DNA of 35,196 nt, from NCBI GenBank assembly GCA_905199445.1, contig CAJKGK010000031.1, positions 1-35,196 on the forward strand. The letters run 5' to 3'. The notes beneath the pieces are model-generated. The model was not told the DNA's origin, did no database searches, and worked only from the letters and a program-made list of their open reading frames with translations. The position numbers and the translations under genes were made by a program. Below are positions 7,938 through 16,711 of the stretch, one piece after another; position 1 is the first letter of the stretch; the number at the start of each line of letters is the position of its first letter. This DNA comes from an uncultured Lachnospiraceae bacterium (GTDB lineage Bacteria > Bacillota > Clostridia > Lachnospirales > Lachnospiraceae).

Positions 7938-8047
7938 CTGATCAGGGTTTTTCGGAGAAGATTAACAGATTTATACTGAAAACCGGGAATAATATTCAGA
8001 AAAATTGCAAATATATAGAACAAACGGAGAAAGAGGTGATGATTTTT

Positions 8048-9346
8048 ATGAAAAAAGATCTGGAAATTGAAAAAGTAATCGGCAGGGAGATTATCGATTC
8101 CAGAGGTAATCCCACAGTGGAGGCTGAGGTTATTCTCGCTGATGGGACAATTGGGATGGGAACCGCACCTTCCGGGGCATCTACCGGTGAATTTGAAGCC
8201 CTGGAACTGCGAGATAATGATGGAACCCGTTACGGCGGAAAAGGAGTTTCACGGGCAGCTGCTCATATTAACAGTAAAATAAATGCTGTTTTAAAGGGCA
8301 GAGATGCCTCTGATATTTATGCTGTAGATCGGGAAATGATGAAGGCTGATGGAACTTATGATAAATCAAATCTTGGTGCCAATGCCATACTGGCCGTTTC
8401 GATTGCCTGTGCAAGAGCTGCTTCCAATGCGTTGGGTATTCCGCTGTATCGTTTTCTTGGAGGAATTTCCGGCAACAGTCTTCCAGTGCCGATGATGAAT
8501 ATTTTAAATGGAGGTGCCCATGCGTCTAATACGGTGGATGTTCAGGAATTTATGATTATGCCGGTTGGCGCGCCAAGTTTCAGGGAAGGCCTGAGGTGGT
8601 GTACGGAAGTTTTCCATAAACTTGCCGGCCTGCTTAAAGCGCAGGGCCTGGCGACCTCCGTGGGGGATGAAGGGGGATTTGCACCGGATTTGCCCAGTGA
8701 TGAGGCCGCCATTGAATATATTCTTGAATCTGTAATTAAAGCCGGATATGCGCCGGGAAGAGATTTCGTTCTGGCAATGGATGCCGCTTCCAGTGAATGG
8801 AAAGGGAAAAAAAAGGGGACATATGTTCTTCCAAAGTGTGGAAAGACGTTTACATCGGCTCAGCTGGTTGAACACTGGTGTACATTGTGCGAAAAATACC
8901 CGATTTATTCCATTGAAGATGGTCTGGATGAGGAAGATTGGGACGGATGGCAAATGATGACACAGGCTTTGGGAAAAAAGGTTCAGCTTGTGGGGGATGA
9001 TCTGTTTGTTACAAATACAGAACGGCTAAAAAAAGGTATACAGTTGGGCTGCGGCAATTCCATTTTAATTAAACTCAATCAGATCGGTTCTGTATCTGAA
9101 ACACTTGAGGCAGTCCAAATGGCCCACAAGGCTGGTTATACGGCTATTGTTTCACATCGATCCGGCGAAACCGAGGATACAACGATTGCGGATCTGGCAG
9201 TGGCTTTAAATACGTGCCAGATCAAAACCGGTGCGCCCAGCCGTTCCGAACGTGTGGCTAAATACAACCAATTGCTTCGTATCGAAGAAGCGCTGGGAGA
9301 GAATGCCCGTTATCCTGGATTCGCGGCATTTAATGTGCAGCGATAA
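8048..9346 (+). CDS. eno: Enolase (phosphopyruvate hydratase)
   Basis: Interconverts 2-phosphoglycerate and phosphoenolpyruvate in glycolysis, in the cytosol as a multimer. With the ATG at 8048 it is 432 aa, the normal length. All key residues are visible: general acid/base E208 (VGDEGG) and K342 (LIKLNQIGS), Mg ligands D245 (AMDAASSE), E290 (SIEDGLDE) and D317 (GDDLFVTN), and the SHRSGET loop at 369-375. The in-frame ATG at 8039 is a possible alternative with 3 more residues. AGAGGTGA (8032-8039) favours 8048. The open frame reaches back to 7922, but that part is not enolase-like. It is not grouped with gapA-pgk-tpi, as enolase often is in Firmicutes. Confidence 0.97.
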   Translation: MKKDLEIEKVIGREIIDSRGNPTVEAEVILADGTIGMGTAPSGASTGEFEALELRDNDGTRYGGKGVSRAAAHINSKINAVLKGRDASDIYAVDREMMKADGTYDKSNLGANAILAVSIACARAASNALGIPLYRFLGGISGNSLPVPMMNILNGGAHASNTVDVQEFMIMPVGAPSFREGLRWCTEVFHKLAGLLKAQGLATSVGDEGGFAPDLPSDEAAIEYILESVIKAGYAPGRDFVLAMDAASSEWKGKKKGTYVLPKCGKTFTSAQLVEHWCTLCEKYPIYSIEDGLDEEDWDGWQMMTQALGKKVQLVGDDLFVTNTERLKKGIQLGCGNSILIKLNQIGSVSETLEAVQMAHKAGYTAIVSHRSGETEDTTIADLAVALNTCQIKTGAPSRSERVAKYNQLLRIEEALGENARYPGFAAFNVQR

Positions 9347-9383
9347 AATTGCCAGGACGAATAAAAATATCAGTGAAATTTTG

Positions 9384-9410
9384 GAGAGTCTGGAAACAGG
9401 CTCTCTTTTT
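9384..9410 (+). terminator. Intrinsic terminator after enolase
   Basis: GAGAGTCTG (9384-9392) pairs with CAGGCTCTC (9397-9405) with one G-U pair, around a GAAA tetraloop, followed by five Ts (9406-9410). Confidence 0.9.
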
Positions 9411-9546
9411 GAGCAAATAATTTAGAAGTAAAACAACGATGTCGATGTCCAGGGGGTAGCCTTGAAAAAATGATTTACATATCAGAAAAGTGCAGAAAAT
9501 TTATTGTTTTTTTATATTTGATGACTGTGCAATCTTTCTGAAAGTT

Positions 9547-9555
9547 TGTTATAAT
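9547..9555 (+). promoter_or_regulatory. Extended -10 promoter for the ABC fusion gene
   Basis: TGTTATAAT is an extended -10 element (TGn-TATAAT). Transcription would begin near 9562, leaving a short leader before AGGAGAG (9571-9577) and the GTG start at 9585. The -35 region at the usual spacing (about 9527-9532) is poor, which fits an extended -10 promoter. The remaining bases of the 238-base gap, between the terminator and this site, are AT-rich and show nothing else. Confidence 0.6.
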
Positions 9556-9584
9556 AAAAACCGTGCTGAAAGGAGAGTTGCGAC

Positions 9585-12500
9585 GTGCTTCAGATTAAAA
9601 ATATATGCAAAGAATATAAAACCGGAAATTTAGTGCAGAAAGCATTGGACCATGTGAGTCTAAACCTTCGGGATAATGAGTTTGTCGCCATACTAGGCCC
9701 CAGTGGGTCAGGCAAGACGACACTTTTAAATATTATCGGAGGCCTGGACCGTTATGACAGCGGCGATCTGATTATTAATGGCATTTCCACAAAAAAATAT
9801 AAGGACAGGGACTGGGATTCTTACAGAAATCATACGATTGGTTTTGTTTTTCAAAGTTACAACCTGATTACGCACCAGACCATATTGGCAAATGTAGAAC
9901 TGGCACTGACAATTTCCGGTGTCAGCAAGGCAAAACGGCGTCAGATGGCTCAGGAAGCCCTGGCAAAGGTGGGACTGGGAGAACAGATTCATAAAAAGCC
10001 AAGCCAGTTGTCCGGCGGACAGATGCAGCGTGTGGCGATTGCCAGAGCGCTTGTGAATAATCCGGATATTGTGCTGGCTGATGAGCCTACAGGTGCTTTG
10101 GACAGTGAGACAAGTATTCAGGTTATGGAACTTTTACAGGAAGTTGCAAAAGATCGTCTGGTTGTCATGGTAACCCATAATCCGGAGCTGGCTAAAGATT
10201 ATGCTACTCGAATTGTTACCCTTAAAGACGGGGTAATTCGGTCCGATACAGATCCTTATGAGGTAGACGAGACGGTCCTTAAGGAACCTGAACATAAAAA
10301 TATGGGAAAGGCTTCCATGTCTTTTCTCACAGCTTTGGCTCTGAGTTTTAATAACCTTAGAACCAAAAAAGCAAGAACCCTTCTTACATCCTTCGCCGGT
10401 TCCATTGGCATTATCGGTATTGCATTAATTTTAGCCCTGTCTACAGGGGTTAATACTTATATTCAGGCTGTGGAGGAGGATACGCTTTCTGAATATCCCC
10501 TTCAAATTCAAAGTACAGGTTTTAATCTTTCGTCAATGATGACCGGAAATACAGATTCGGCCCAGGCCGAACCATCAGAAGAAAGTGTTGACGTGATTCA
10601 GATGGTTACCAATTTATTTGCCACCATGGATGCCAATGATCTTCAGTCTTTGAAAACCTATCTTGACAGCAAAGACAGTGGAATTGAGCCGTATATTAAT
10701 GCGATTGAGTATTCTTATAATGTGGTACCTAGGATTTTTAAAGAAGATAACGGTAAGGTCCGCCAGGTTCATCCCGATAAGTCTTTTAATGCCATTGGCC
10801 TGGGATCTTCCGCCGGTTCCAACAGTATGATGTCATCCATGATGAGTACAGATGTTTTCTTTGAAATGCCGGAAAATGCAGGGCTGTATGAGGATCAGTA
10901 TGATGTAAAGGCCGGCCGGTGGCCTGAGGATTATAACGAATGTGTGGTTGTTTTAACACCAGGGGGAAGCATTAGTGATTTTATGCTTTATACCCTTGGA
11001 TTAAGGGATTCCATGGAACTGGATGAGATGATTCAGCAGTTTATTGATGAAGAAAATATCGAGACACCGGAGCATATGGGATCCTATACTTATGATGATA
11101 TTCTGGGAACCACATTTAAACTGGTCAACAGTTCAGATTTTTATACCTACGACAGCCAGTATAAAGTATGGGTGGATAAGTCGGAAGATAAGGATTATGT
11201 AAAACAGCTGGTTGAACAGGGGGAGACACTGACGGTTGTAGGTATTGTACAGCCATCCGAAGATGCCAACGGTGCTGCTTTAAGTGCCGGTATTGGTTAT
11301 CCTGCATCCCTTACCATGCATATTGTGGATCAGGCTCAAAACAGTGCGGCTGTCAGACAGCAGATGGCACAGCCGGAAATCGATGTGTTTACCAATGAAG
11401 GCTTTGGTGAGGAAAACGGTGAATTTGATATGGATTCATTACTTACCATTGATACGGAAGGTATAAAAAATGCGTTTGGCTTTGATGAAGACACCCTTAC
11501 AAATGGGCTTTCGGATGCACTTAATCTTTCAGGCGTCCTAAATGGCGCCGGCAGTTCTTTTGATCTTTCCGGCATGCTTAACCCGGGGGATATTCAGCTG
11601 GAGCTTCCGGATGCACCGGCGATTTCTCTGGAAGATTTATTAAACGAGATCAGTATTAACGTATCTTTGGATGAAATCGGACAAATCGCAGTGGATCTTT
11701 TAAATGGCTATCAGGAATATTCCCTTAGCCATCCGGAAGCAGATTATTCTGGTCTTGGGGAATCTTTTCTGGCATATTTGAAAACACCTCAGGCTCAGTC
11801 GGTGCTTATGGATAATATTCAAAGTATTATAGCGTCCAACCATCTTATTGTGTCCAAAGAACAGCTTCAGGAATTGGTGACACAGGTGATGACAGGATAT
11901 CAGGCTTATGCACAGGCTAATGGCTATACGGATCCTGAAAAGTTCAATGAATATCTCCTTGAATATCTTCAGACGCCTCAGGCTCAGGACATACTGGCTC
12001 AATGGGCTGACCAAAATCTTCAGTTTGACGGAGAGATCGTTGTGACTCCGGAGCAGATTCAAAAACTGGCAGGCGATCTTGCAGCCGGTTATCAGGCCTA
12101 TGCAGTGGCCAATGGTCTTGCGGATCCGTCAAAAATGGGTGAATATTTTTCTCAGTATCTGGAAACCCCACAGGCCAAACAAAAGCTGATGGATGGAATC
12201 ATGAAAATGATTGATACAGGCAGCCTTGAAGCAAAGATTTCCGAAGCGCTTCAAGGTTATATGCAGCAGGTGTTTGGAAGCTTTTCCCAGTCCATGGCTC
12301 AGACGATTGAAAGTCAGCTTTCATCGGCTATGACACAGATCACAGCCCAGATCAGCGGTGGCCTAAAAACAGCCATGAGTAATGCAGTGAGCCGTTTGGC
12401 CGCTAATATGGCTGATGCTATTACCATTGATGCGGATGCAATTGCCAATGCTTTTACGATTAACATGAATGGAGAAGAACTGGCCCAGCTGCTGACTTCC

Positions 12501-13145
12501 ATGAGTTCCGCACAGAATGCGTCCTATGACGGAAATCTTCAGAAACTGGGATATGTGGATTTTTCTCAGCCTATGGGTATTGACATATATCCAAAGGATT
12601 TTGAAAGCAAAGAAAAGGTTCTGGAAATTTTGGATGGCTATAACAGCCGTATGGAAGCCCAGGGACGGGATGAGCAGGTTATTTCATATACGGATATGGT
12701 AGGCACTCTGATGTCTTCGGTTACAGATATTATTGACATTATCAGCTATGTTCTCATTGCCTTTGTGGCGATTTCGCTGGTTGTATCTTCTATTATGATT
12801 GGGGTTATTACCTATATCAGTGTTCTTGAGCGAAAGAAGGAGATTGGTATATTAAGGGCAATCGGAGCATCTAAGCGTAATGTTTCACAGGTATTTAACG
12901 CAGAAACCTTTATTATTGGGCTTTGTGCAGGGCTGCTTGGTGTGATTCTGACCCTTTTAATTCTCATTCCGGGGAATGCACTGATTCATCATCTGGCGGG
13001 AACCACGGATATTAATGCTGTATTGCCGGTAGGCTATGCTATAATTTTAATTATGATCAGTGTTGGACTTACACTGTTGGGCGGACTTATTCCGTCAAGA
13101 AAAGCTGCCAAAAATGACCCGGTAACGGCGTTAAGAGTTGAATAA
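9585..13145 (+). CDS. ABC transporter ATPase-FtsX permease fusion with very large outer domain
   Basis: An 1186-aa single-chain MacB-like exporter or mechanotransmission ABC protein. Residues 1-220 are the ATPase: Walker A GPSGSGKT (38-45), Q-loop Q90, signature LSGGQ (142-146), Walker B VLADE (163-167) and switch H198. One membrane helix lies at about 268-288. A domain of roughly 760 residues outside the membrane follows, then three helices and the FtsX/MacB cytoplasmic loop (VLERKKEIGILRAIGASKR). Its end is IPSRKAAKNDPVTALRVE. Residues 693-883 hold three tandem 63-64-residue repeats, and about 890-960 is Ala/Ser-rich and helical. Start is GTG, with AGGAGAG 7 bases upstream. Relatives export peptides or lipoproteins, or sense antimicrobial peptides. 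No two-component system or substrate gene is adjacent, so the cargo is unknown. Confidence 0.92.
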   Translation: MLQIKNICKEYKTGNLVQKALDHVSLNLRDNEFVAILGPSGSGKTTLLNIIGGLDRYDSGDLIINGISTKKYKDRDWDSYRNHTIGFVFQSYNLITHQTILANVELALTISGVSKAKRRQMAQEALAKVGLGEQIHKKPSQLSGGQMQRVAIARALVNNPDIVLADEPTGALDSETSIQVMELLQEVAKDRLVVMVTHNPELAKDYATRIVTLKDGVIRSDTDPYEVDETVLKEPEHKNMGKASMSFLTALALSFNNLRTKKARTLLTSFAGSIGIIGIALILALSTGVNTYIQAVEEDTLSEYPLQIQSTGFNLSSMMTGNTDSAQAEPSEESVDVIQMVTNLFATMDANDLQSLKTYLDSKDSGIEPYINAIEYSYNVVPRIFKEDNGKVRQVHPDKSFNAIGLGSSAGSNSMMSSMMSTDVFFEMPENAGLYEDQYDVKAGRWPEDYNECVVVLTPGGSISDFMLYTLGLRDSMELDEMIQQFIDEENIETPEHMGSYTYDDILGTTFKLVNSSDFYTYDSQYKVWVDKSEDKDYVKQLVEQGETLTVVGIVQPSEDANGAALSAGIGYPASLTMHIVDQAQNSAAVRQQMAQPEIDVFTNEGFGEENGEFDMDSLLTIDTEGIKNAFGFDEDTLTNGLSDALNLSGVLNGAGSSFDLSGMLNPGDIQLELPDAPAISLEDLLNEISINVSLDEIGQIAVDLLNGYQEYSLSHPEADYSGLGESFLAYLKTPQAQSVLMDNIQSIIASNHLIVSKEQLQELVTQVMTGYQAYAQANGYTDPEKFNEYLLEYLQTPQAQDILAQWADQNLQFDGEIVVTPEQIQKLAGDLAAGYQAYAVANGLADPSKMGEYFSQYLETPQAKQKLMDGIMKMIDTGSLEAKISEALQGYMQQVFGSFSQSMAQTIESQLSSAMTQITAQISGGLKTAMSNAVSRLAANMADAITIDADAIANAFTINMNGEELAQLLTSMSSAQNASYDGNLQKLGYVDFSQPMGIDIYPKDFESKEKVLEILDGYNSRMEAQGRDEQVISYTDMVGTLMSSVTDIIDIISYVLIAFVAISLVVSSIMIGVITYISVLERKKEIGILRAIGASKRNVSQVFNAETFIIGLCAGLLGVILTLLILIPGNALIHHLAGTTDINAVLPVGYAIILIMISVGLTLLGGLIPSRKAAKNDPVTALRVE
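11661..12233 (+). repeat. Three tandem 63-64-codon repeats in the ABC outer domain
   Basis: Units start at about residues 693, 756 and 820 of the ABC fusion. Each has the pattern V-[ST]-x-[DE]-E/Q-[IL], then GYQ[EA]Y (G708, G771, G835), then a [DS]-rich turn, then YL-x-TPQA[QK] (T734, T797, T861). The GYQ motifs are 63 and 64 residues apart and the TPQA motifs are also 63 and 64 apart, so the register is regular. Confidence 0.9.
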
Positions 13146-13198
13146 ATAAAGTGAAATTAAAACACTGTGTATGAAAAATATATTGAGGAGATAAAAGC

Positions 13199-14149
13199 TT
13201 GAAGTATTATTTTGCACCGATGGAAGGAATTACAGGTTATATTTACAGAAATGTTCATCACCGGTACTTTCCAGGTATTGACAAATATTTTGCGCCGTTT
13301 ATAACGCCCAATGAAAGCAGCCGGAAGATGACAAAGGAATTAAAGGATGTGCTTCCTGAAAATAATCAGGGATTTGATCTGGTGCCCCAGCTCATGGGAA
13401 ATCACGGTGAATCATTTATCCATACAGCGAAAAAGCTGGAAGCTATGGGGTATAGGGAGATTAATCTGAATCTGGGCTGCCCGTCAGGGACGGTTGTTGG
13501 CAAGGGACGGGGATCCGGTTTTTTGGCATGGCCGGATCGGCTGGATTGTTTTTTGGATGAAATTTATAATGGATGTCCGGGCCTGCATATTTCCATAAAA
13601 ACACGATTAGGGGTCGATGAACCGGAAGAATTTTACAGACTGTTGGAGATTTTTAATAGGTATCCGGTATATGAGTTGGTGATTCACCCTAGAATTCGGA
13701 ATGACTTTTATAAAAATCAACCCAGAATGGAATTTTTTTCCTATGGTTTTGAACACAGTCAGACCCAGGTATGTTATAATGGAAATCTATATACTGCAGA
13801 TGATGTACAGCGAATTGCCAGTCAATATTCTGGTTTGGAACACATGATGATCGGCCGGGGACTTCTTACAAATCCCGGTCTGGTCTGCCAGTTAAAGGGG
13901 CAGCCTCTTGATTTGCATCAGAGACTGAAGGCGTTTCACTGGGCGATTTATGAGGCCTACACAGAGACGCTTTTTGGTGAGCGTCCGGTGCTTTTTAAGA
14001 TGAAAGAGCTGTGGTTTTATATGGCGTCCATGTTTGAGGACAGTGAAAAACTGGCTAAAAAAATTCGAAAATGTGAGAAGCAAAAACTCTATGAGGAACT
14101 GGCTAAAGAGCTTCTTGAGAAAGAGGTAAGGTATCATGAAAAAGTTTGA
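13199..14149 (+). CDS. dus: tRNA dihydrouridine synthase (Dus family)
   Basis: FMN- and NADPH-dependent reduction of uridines in tRNA. The protein has the N-terminal FAPMEGITG flavin loop, the catalytic Cys C94 in NLGCPSGTVVGKGRGSG, K134 in ISIKTRLG and H163 in VIHPRIRNDFY. YNGNL and the MMIGRGLLTNP phosphate-binding segment complete the barrel. Its length of 316 aa is normal. It starts at TTG 13199, with TGAGGAG (13184-13190) 8 bases upstream. Which D-loop or variable-loop position it modifies cannot be told from sequence. It overlaps the next gene by 14 bases, so the two are coupled. Confidence 0.93.
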   Translation: MKYYFAPMEGITGYIYRNVHHRYFPGIDKYFAPFITPNESSRKMTKELKDVLPENNQGFDLVPQLMGNHGESFIHTAKKLEAMGYREINLNLGCPSGTVVGKGRGSGFLAWPDRLDCFLDEIYNGCPGLHISIKTRLGVDEPEEFYRLLEIFNRYPVYELVIHPRIRNDFYKNQPRMEFFSYGFEHSQTQVCYNGNLYTADDVQRIASQYSGLEHMMIGRGLLTNPGLVCQLKGQPLDLHQRLKAFHWAIYEAYTETLFGERPVLFKMKELWFYMASMFEDSEKLAKKIRKCEKQKLYEELAKELLEKEVRYHEKV

Positions 14150-14702
14150 TAAAAAGGAATTTTTATCCATCCCAAACTGTATGGGCTATTTTCGTATCCT
14201 GTTAATTCCTGTATTTTGCATTGTATATTTGGGAGCAGAAAGCCTGAGGGATTATTACATCGCGGCAGGGATTTTGCTGGTTTCCACGCTTACCGATTTT
14301 TTAGATGGAACGATTGCAAGAAAGTTTAATCAGATTACGGAGTTTGGAAAATTTCTGGATCCGGTGGCAGATAAACTAACCCATGCTGCGATTGCCGTGT
14401 GCCTGATGTTTCATTACCCCCTTATGGTTTGGCTTGTTATTCTGATGGGGATCAAGGAGGGATTTATGGCTGTTATGGGGATTATCCATTTAAGCCATGG
14501 CAGGAAACTGGATGGTGCCAAGTGGTTTGGAAAAGTATGCACTGCAACCCTGTTTGGCCTATTGTGTATTCTTGTTTTATTTCCTCAAATTCCATCCGGT
14601 GCTGCCGATGCCCTGATTATTCTGGAAATGGTGATCATGGCAGTTACATTGATTTTGTATGTGCCTGAATTTTATCGGATGAGAAAGACGTGGGTGCAGT
14701 AA
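14136..14702 (+). CDS. CDP-alcohol phosphatidyltransferase (PgsA-like)
   Basis: An integral membrane enzyme that moves a phosphatidyl group from CDP-diacylglycerol to an alcohol, most likely glycerol-3-phosphate for phosphatidylglycerol synthesis. The full family signature DG-x2-AR-x8-G-x3-D-x3-D is seen as D57G58, A61R62, G71, D75 and D79. About five or six hydrophobic helices fill the 188 residues. The substrate alcohol is inferred. A cardiolipin synthase of the same family is possible, and a genome usually has another pgsA. The ATG lies inside the end of the dihydrouridine synthase gene. Confidence 0.88.
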   Translation: MKKFDKKEFLSIPNCMGYFRILLIPVFCIVYLGAESLRDYYIAAGILLVSTLTDFLDGTIARKFNQITEFGKFLDPVADKLTHAAIAVCLMFHYPLMVWLVILMGIKEGFMAVMGIIHLSHGRKLDGAKWFGKVCTATLFGLLCILVLFPQIPSGAADALIILEMVIMAVTLILYVPEFYRMRKTWVQ

Positions 14703-14747
14703 AAGGGCCGATTTTAAACGGCTGATTTTAAGTGGAGGGTGAAGACT

Positions 14748-15626
14748 GTGTTCCTTGAAAGTTTTGAACTTCCGGATGTAGCCTGGGAGGAAGGGTTCCT
14801 TAACAATAATATTAAAATGAAAATGACCTGTTACTCTACCGTTTATCCGTTTAAATTATTTCCTGCTAAAAAGCTGACAGAGCTCTGCTTTGAGCCTGTG
14901 ACTCTGCTTTACGGCAGCAATGGTTCCGGAAAATCCACATTGCTGAATATTATTGCTCAGAAGATTTCTGCCCAGAGGGGAACTTATTTTAACCGCAGTG
15001 CCTTTTTTGATGATTATGTCAGTGCCTGCGAGTATTGGACCCCCAGGTATCATACCCAAAAACCGGTGCAGACTCAGATCATCACAAGTGATGATGTCTT
15101 TGATTATCTTCTTGATTTGCGCTGTATGAATGAAAACATTGATTTAAAGCGGGAGGAATTGTTTCAGGAGTATCTGGATGAGAAGCATTCCCATTTTCAA
15201 ATGCGCTCCATAGAGGATTTTGAAAAACTGAAGCGGCATAATGATGCCCAGCGCATGACAACTTCCAGATATGTGAAAAAAAGGGTTATGAAAAATTTGC
15301 CGGAGCTGTCTAACGGGGAAAGCGCATTTACATATTTTACGGATCATATTAAAGAAAACAGCCTGTATTTGCTGGATGAGCCGGAAAACAGTCTGGCTGC
15401 CGGACTTCAGGTAAAGCTTGCCAAATTTTTGGAAGATTCGGCACGTTTTTTTGGCTGTCAGTTTATTATAGCTACCCATTCTCCCTTGCTTTTATCGATG
15501 GATGGGGCCAGAGTTTATGATTTGGATTGTGTCCCGGCCAGACCCAGACCCTGGACGGAGCTGGAAAATGTTCGGGTGTATTATGATTTTTTCAGGAAAT
15601 ATGCAGATGCATTTGAAAAAGATTAA
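14748..15626 (+). CDS. Soluble ABC-like AAA ATPase, function unknown
   Basis: A 292-aa P-loop ATPase. Walker A GSNGSGKST is at 56-64, an ABC-type signature is altered to LSNGES, Walker B reads YLLDEPENSL, and the switch region reads ATHSPLLLS. These features place it with the AAA_21 / OLD-like or ABC ATPases that act without membrane partners. The central part (about 100-190) is a helical insertion rich in charged residues. I take the GTG at 14748, because GGAGGGTG (14734-14741) is its ribosome site; a GTG at 14739 lies inside that site. No permease, nuclease or toxin partner is adjacent, so no role can be assigned. Confidence 0.82.
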   Translation: MFLESFELPDVAWEEGFLNNNIKMKMTCYSTVYPFKLFPAKKLTELCFEPVTLLYGSNGSGKSTLLNIIAQKISAQRGTYFNRSAFFDDYVSACEYWTPRYHTQKPVQTQIITSDDVFDYLLDLRCMNENIDLKREELFQEYLDEKHSHFQMRSIEDFEKLKRHNDAQRMTTSRYVKKRVMKNLPELSNGESAFTYFTDHIKENSLYLLDEPENSLAAGLQVKLAKFLEDSARFFGCQFIIATHSPLLLSMDGARVYDLDCVPARPRPWTELENVRVYYDFFRKYADAFEKD

Positions 15627-15667
15627 AATAAGAAGATTAGATTTTTGAATGAAGGGGAGGAAGAATG

Positions 15668-16549
15668 ATGAAAAGACAGGATATAAATATACGGGATCCC
15701 TATGTTTTGCTGCATGAAGACGTTTATTATTTATATGGTACAAGAAGCGAGACATGTTGGGGAACGGCTGATGGTTTTGACTGCTATGTCAGCCGTGATC
15801 TGGAAAACTGGGATGGACCGGTGGAGATTTTTAAACGGCCGGAAGGCTTTTTTGCAACCCAAAATTACTGGGCTCCGGAGTGCTATTTTTATAAGAATGC
15901 CTTTTATCTGGTGACAACCTTTGGCAGCAGTCTTGGAAAAAAGGGCATCTATGTTCTGAAATCTCAATGCCCCACCGGCCCTTTTGAACTGTATGGGCAG
16001 CGTCTGACACCAAAAGACTGGTCTTGTATTGATGGAACTGTGTATTTTGAAAATGGTGTTCCTTACCTTGTGTTTTCCCATTCTTTTGAGGACGTTCCGG
16101 ATGGCGATATGTGTATGATTCAGCTGTCAGATGATTTGACCCATGGAGTCAGTGAACCTGTATGTCTGTTTAAGGCCGCAGACGCACCATGGGCAAAACC
16201 GGTGCCTTTTGCAAAGCAGGAATTTGGTATGGACGGGGATGTTTATTTTACCGATGGTCCATGCGTTATAAGATTTGCAGACGGAAAACTGTATATGACC
16301 TGGTCCAGTTGGAGCACCTGTGGTTATGCAGTAGGAGCTGCGGTATCGGAAAACGGTGGTATTCAAGGCCCCTGGCGTCAAATTGAAAGACCTGTATTTC
16401 CGGAAAATGGGGGACATGGAATGCTGTTTTGGGATAAAGACGGACAACTTCGCTTTACCCTTCATTATCCCAATGATAAATATATGGAACGGCCTCAGCT
16501 TATGAACGTTGAATACCTTAACGGAGAACTGATATTGGAAAACGAATAA
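15668..16549 (+). CDS. Glycoside hydrolase family 43 protein, cytosolic
   Basis: A five-bladed beta-propeller glycosidase of the arabinanase/xylosidase clan. The catalytic base is D10 (NIRDPYV) and the pKa-tuning Asp is D122 (SCIDGTVYF). The position normally holding the general-acid Glu reads TDGP (D196). With no signal peptide it would act on imported arabino- or xylo-oligosaccharides. No sugar transporter or regulator is next to it. ATG 15668 is 7 bases from GGGGAGG (15654-15660); ATG 15665 is the alternative. Length is 293 aa. A terminator follows directly. Confidence 0.88.
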   Translation: MKRQDINIRDPYVLLHEDVYYLYGTRSETCWGTADGFDCYVSRDLENWDGPVEIFKRPEGFFATQNYWAPECYFYKNAFYLVTTFGSSLGKKGIYVLKSQCPTGPFELYGQRLTPKDWSCIDGTVYFENGVPYLVFSHSFEDVPDGDMCMIQLSDDLTHGVSEPVCLFKAADAPWAKPVPFAKQEFGMDGDVYFTDGPCVIRFADGKLYMTWSSWSTCGYAVGAAVSENGGIQGPWRQIERPVFPENGGHGMLFWDKDGQLRFTLHYPNDKYMERPQLMNVEYLNGELILENE

Positions 16550-16558
16550 AAAAGTGTG

Positions 16559-16606
16559 ATGCTGCCTGAAACGCTTTAGACCAAAGGGTTTTGGGCAGCA
16601 TTTTTA
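16559..16606 (+). terminator. Intrinsic terminator after the GH43 gene
   Basis: ATGCTGCC (16559-16566) pairs with GGCAGCAT (16594-16601). The pairing continues inward through TGAAAC/GTTTTG with two wobbles, and a T run ends near 16606. Confidence 0.88.
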
Positions 16607-16612
16607 TTGCAG

Positions 16613-16641
16613 TTGTATTTTTCAATACAGCTGTGTATAAT
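16613..16641 (+). promoter_or_regulatory. Promoter of the sbcDC operon
   Basis: TTGTAT (16613-16618), a 17-base spacer and a perfect TATAAT (16636-16641). Two small palindromes overlap it: TGTATT/AATACA (16614-16619 and 16624-16629) and ATACA/TGTAT (16625-16629 and 16634-16638). These could be an operator. They do not resemble the Gram-positive LexA box (GAAC-N4-GTTC). Confidence 0.65.
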
Positions 16642-16711
16642 TAAATACAGAAAATATGAGTGCCAGTCCTGCTGTTGCTGCGGGGCTGGCAAACGGATTT
16701 TGGGAGGCAAA

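Noticed and set aside
7922..8047. N-terminal extension of enolase
   Set aside because: The frame is open from 7922, but the extra 42 residues do not resemble enolase and no ribosome site precedes them. Starts at 8048 or 8039 fit the family.
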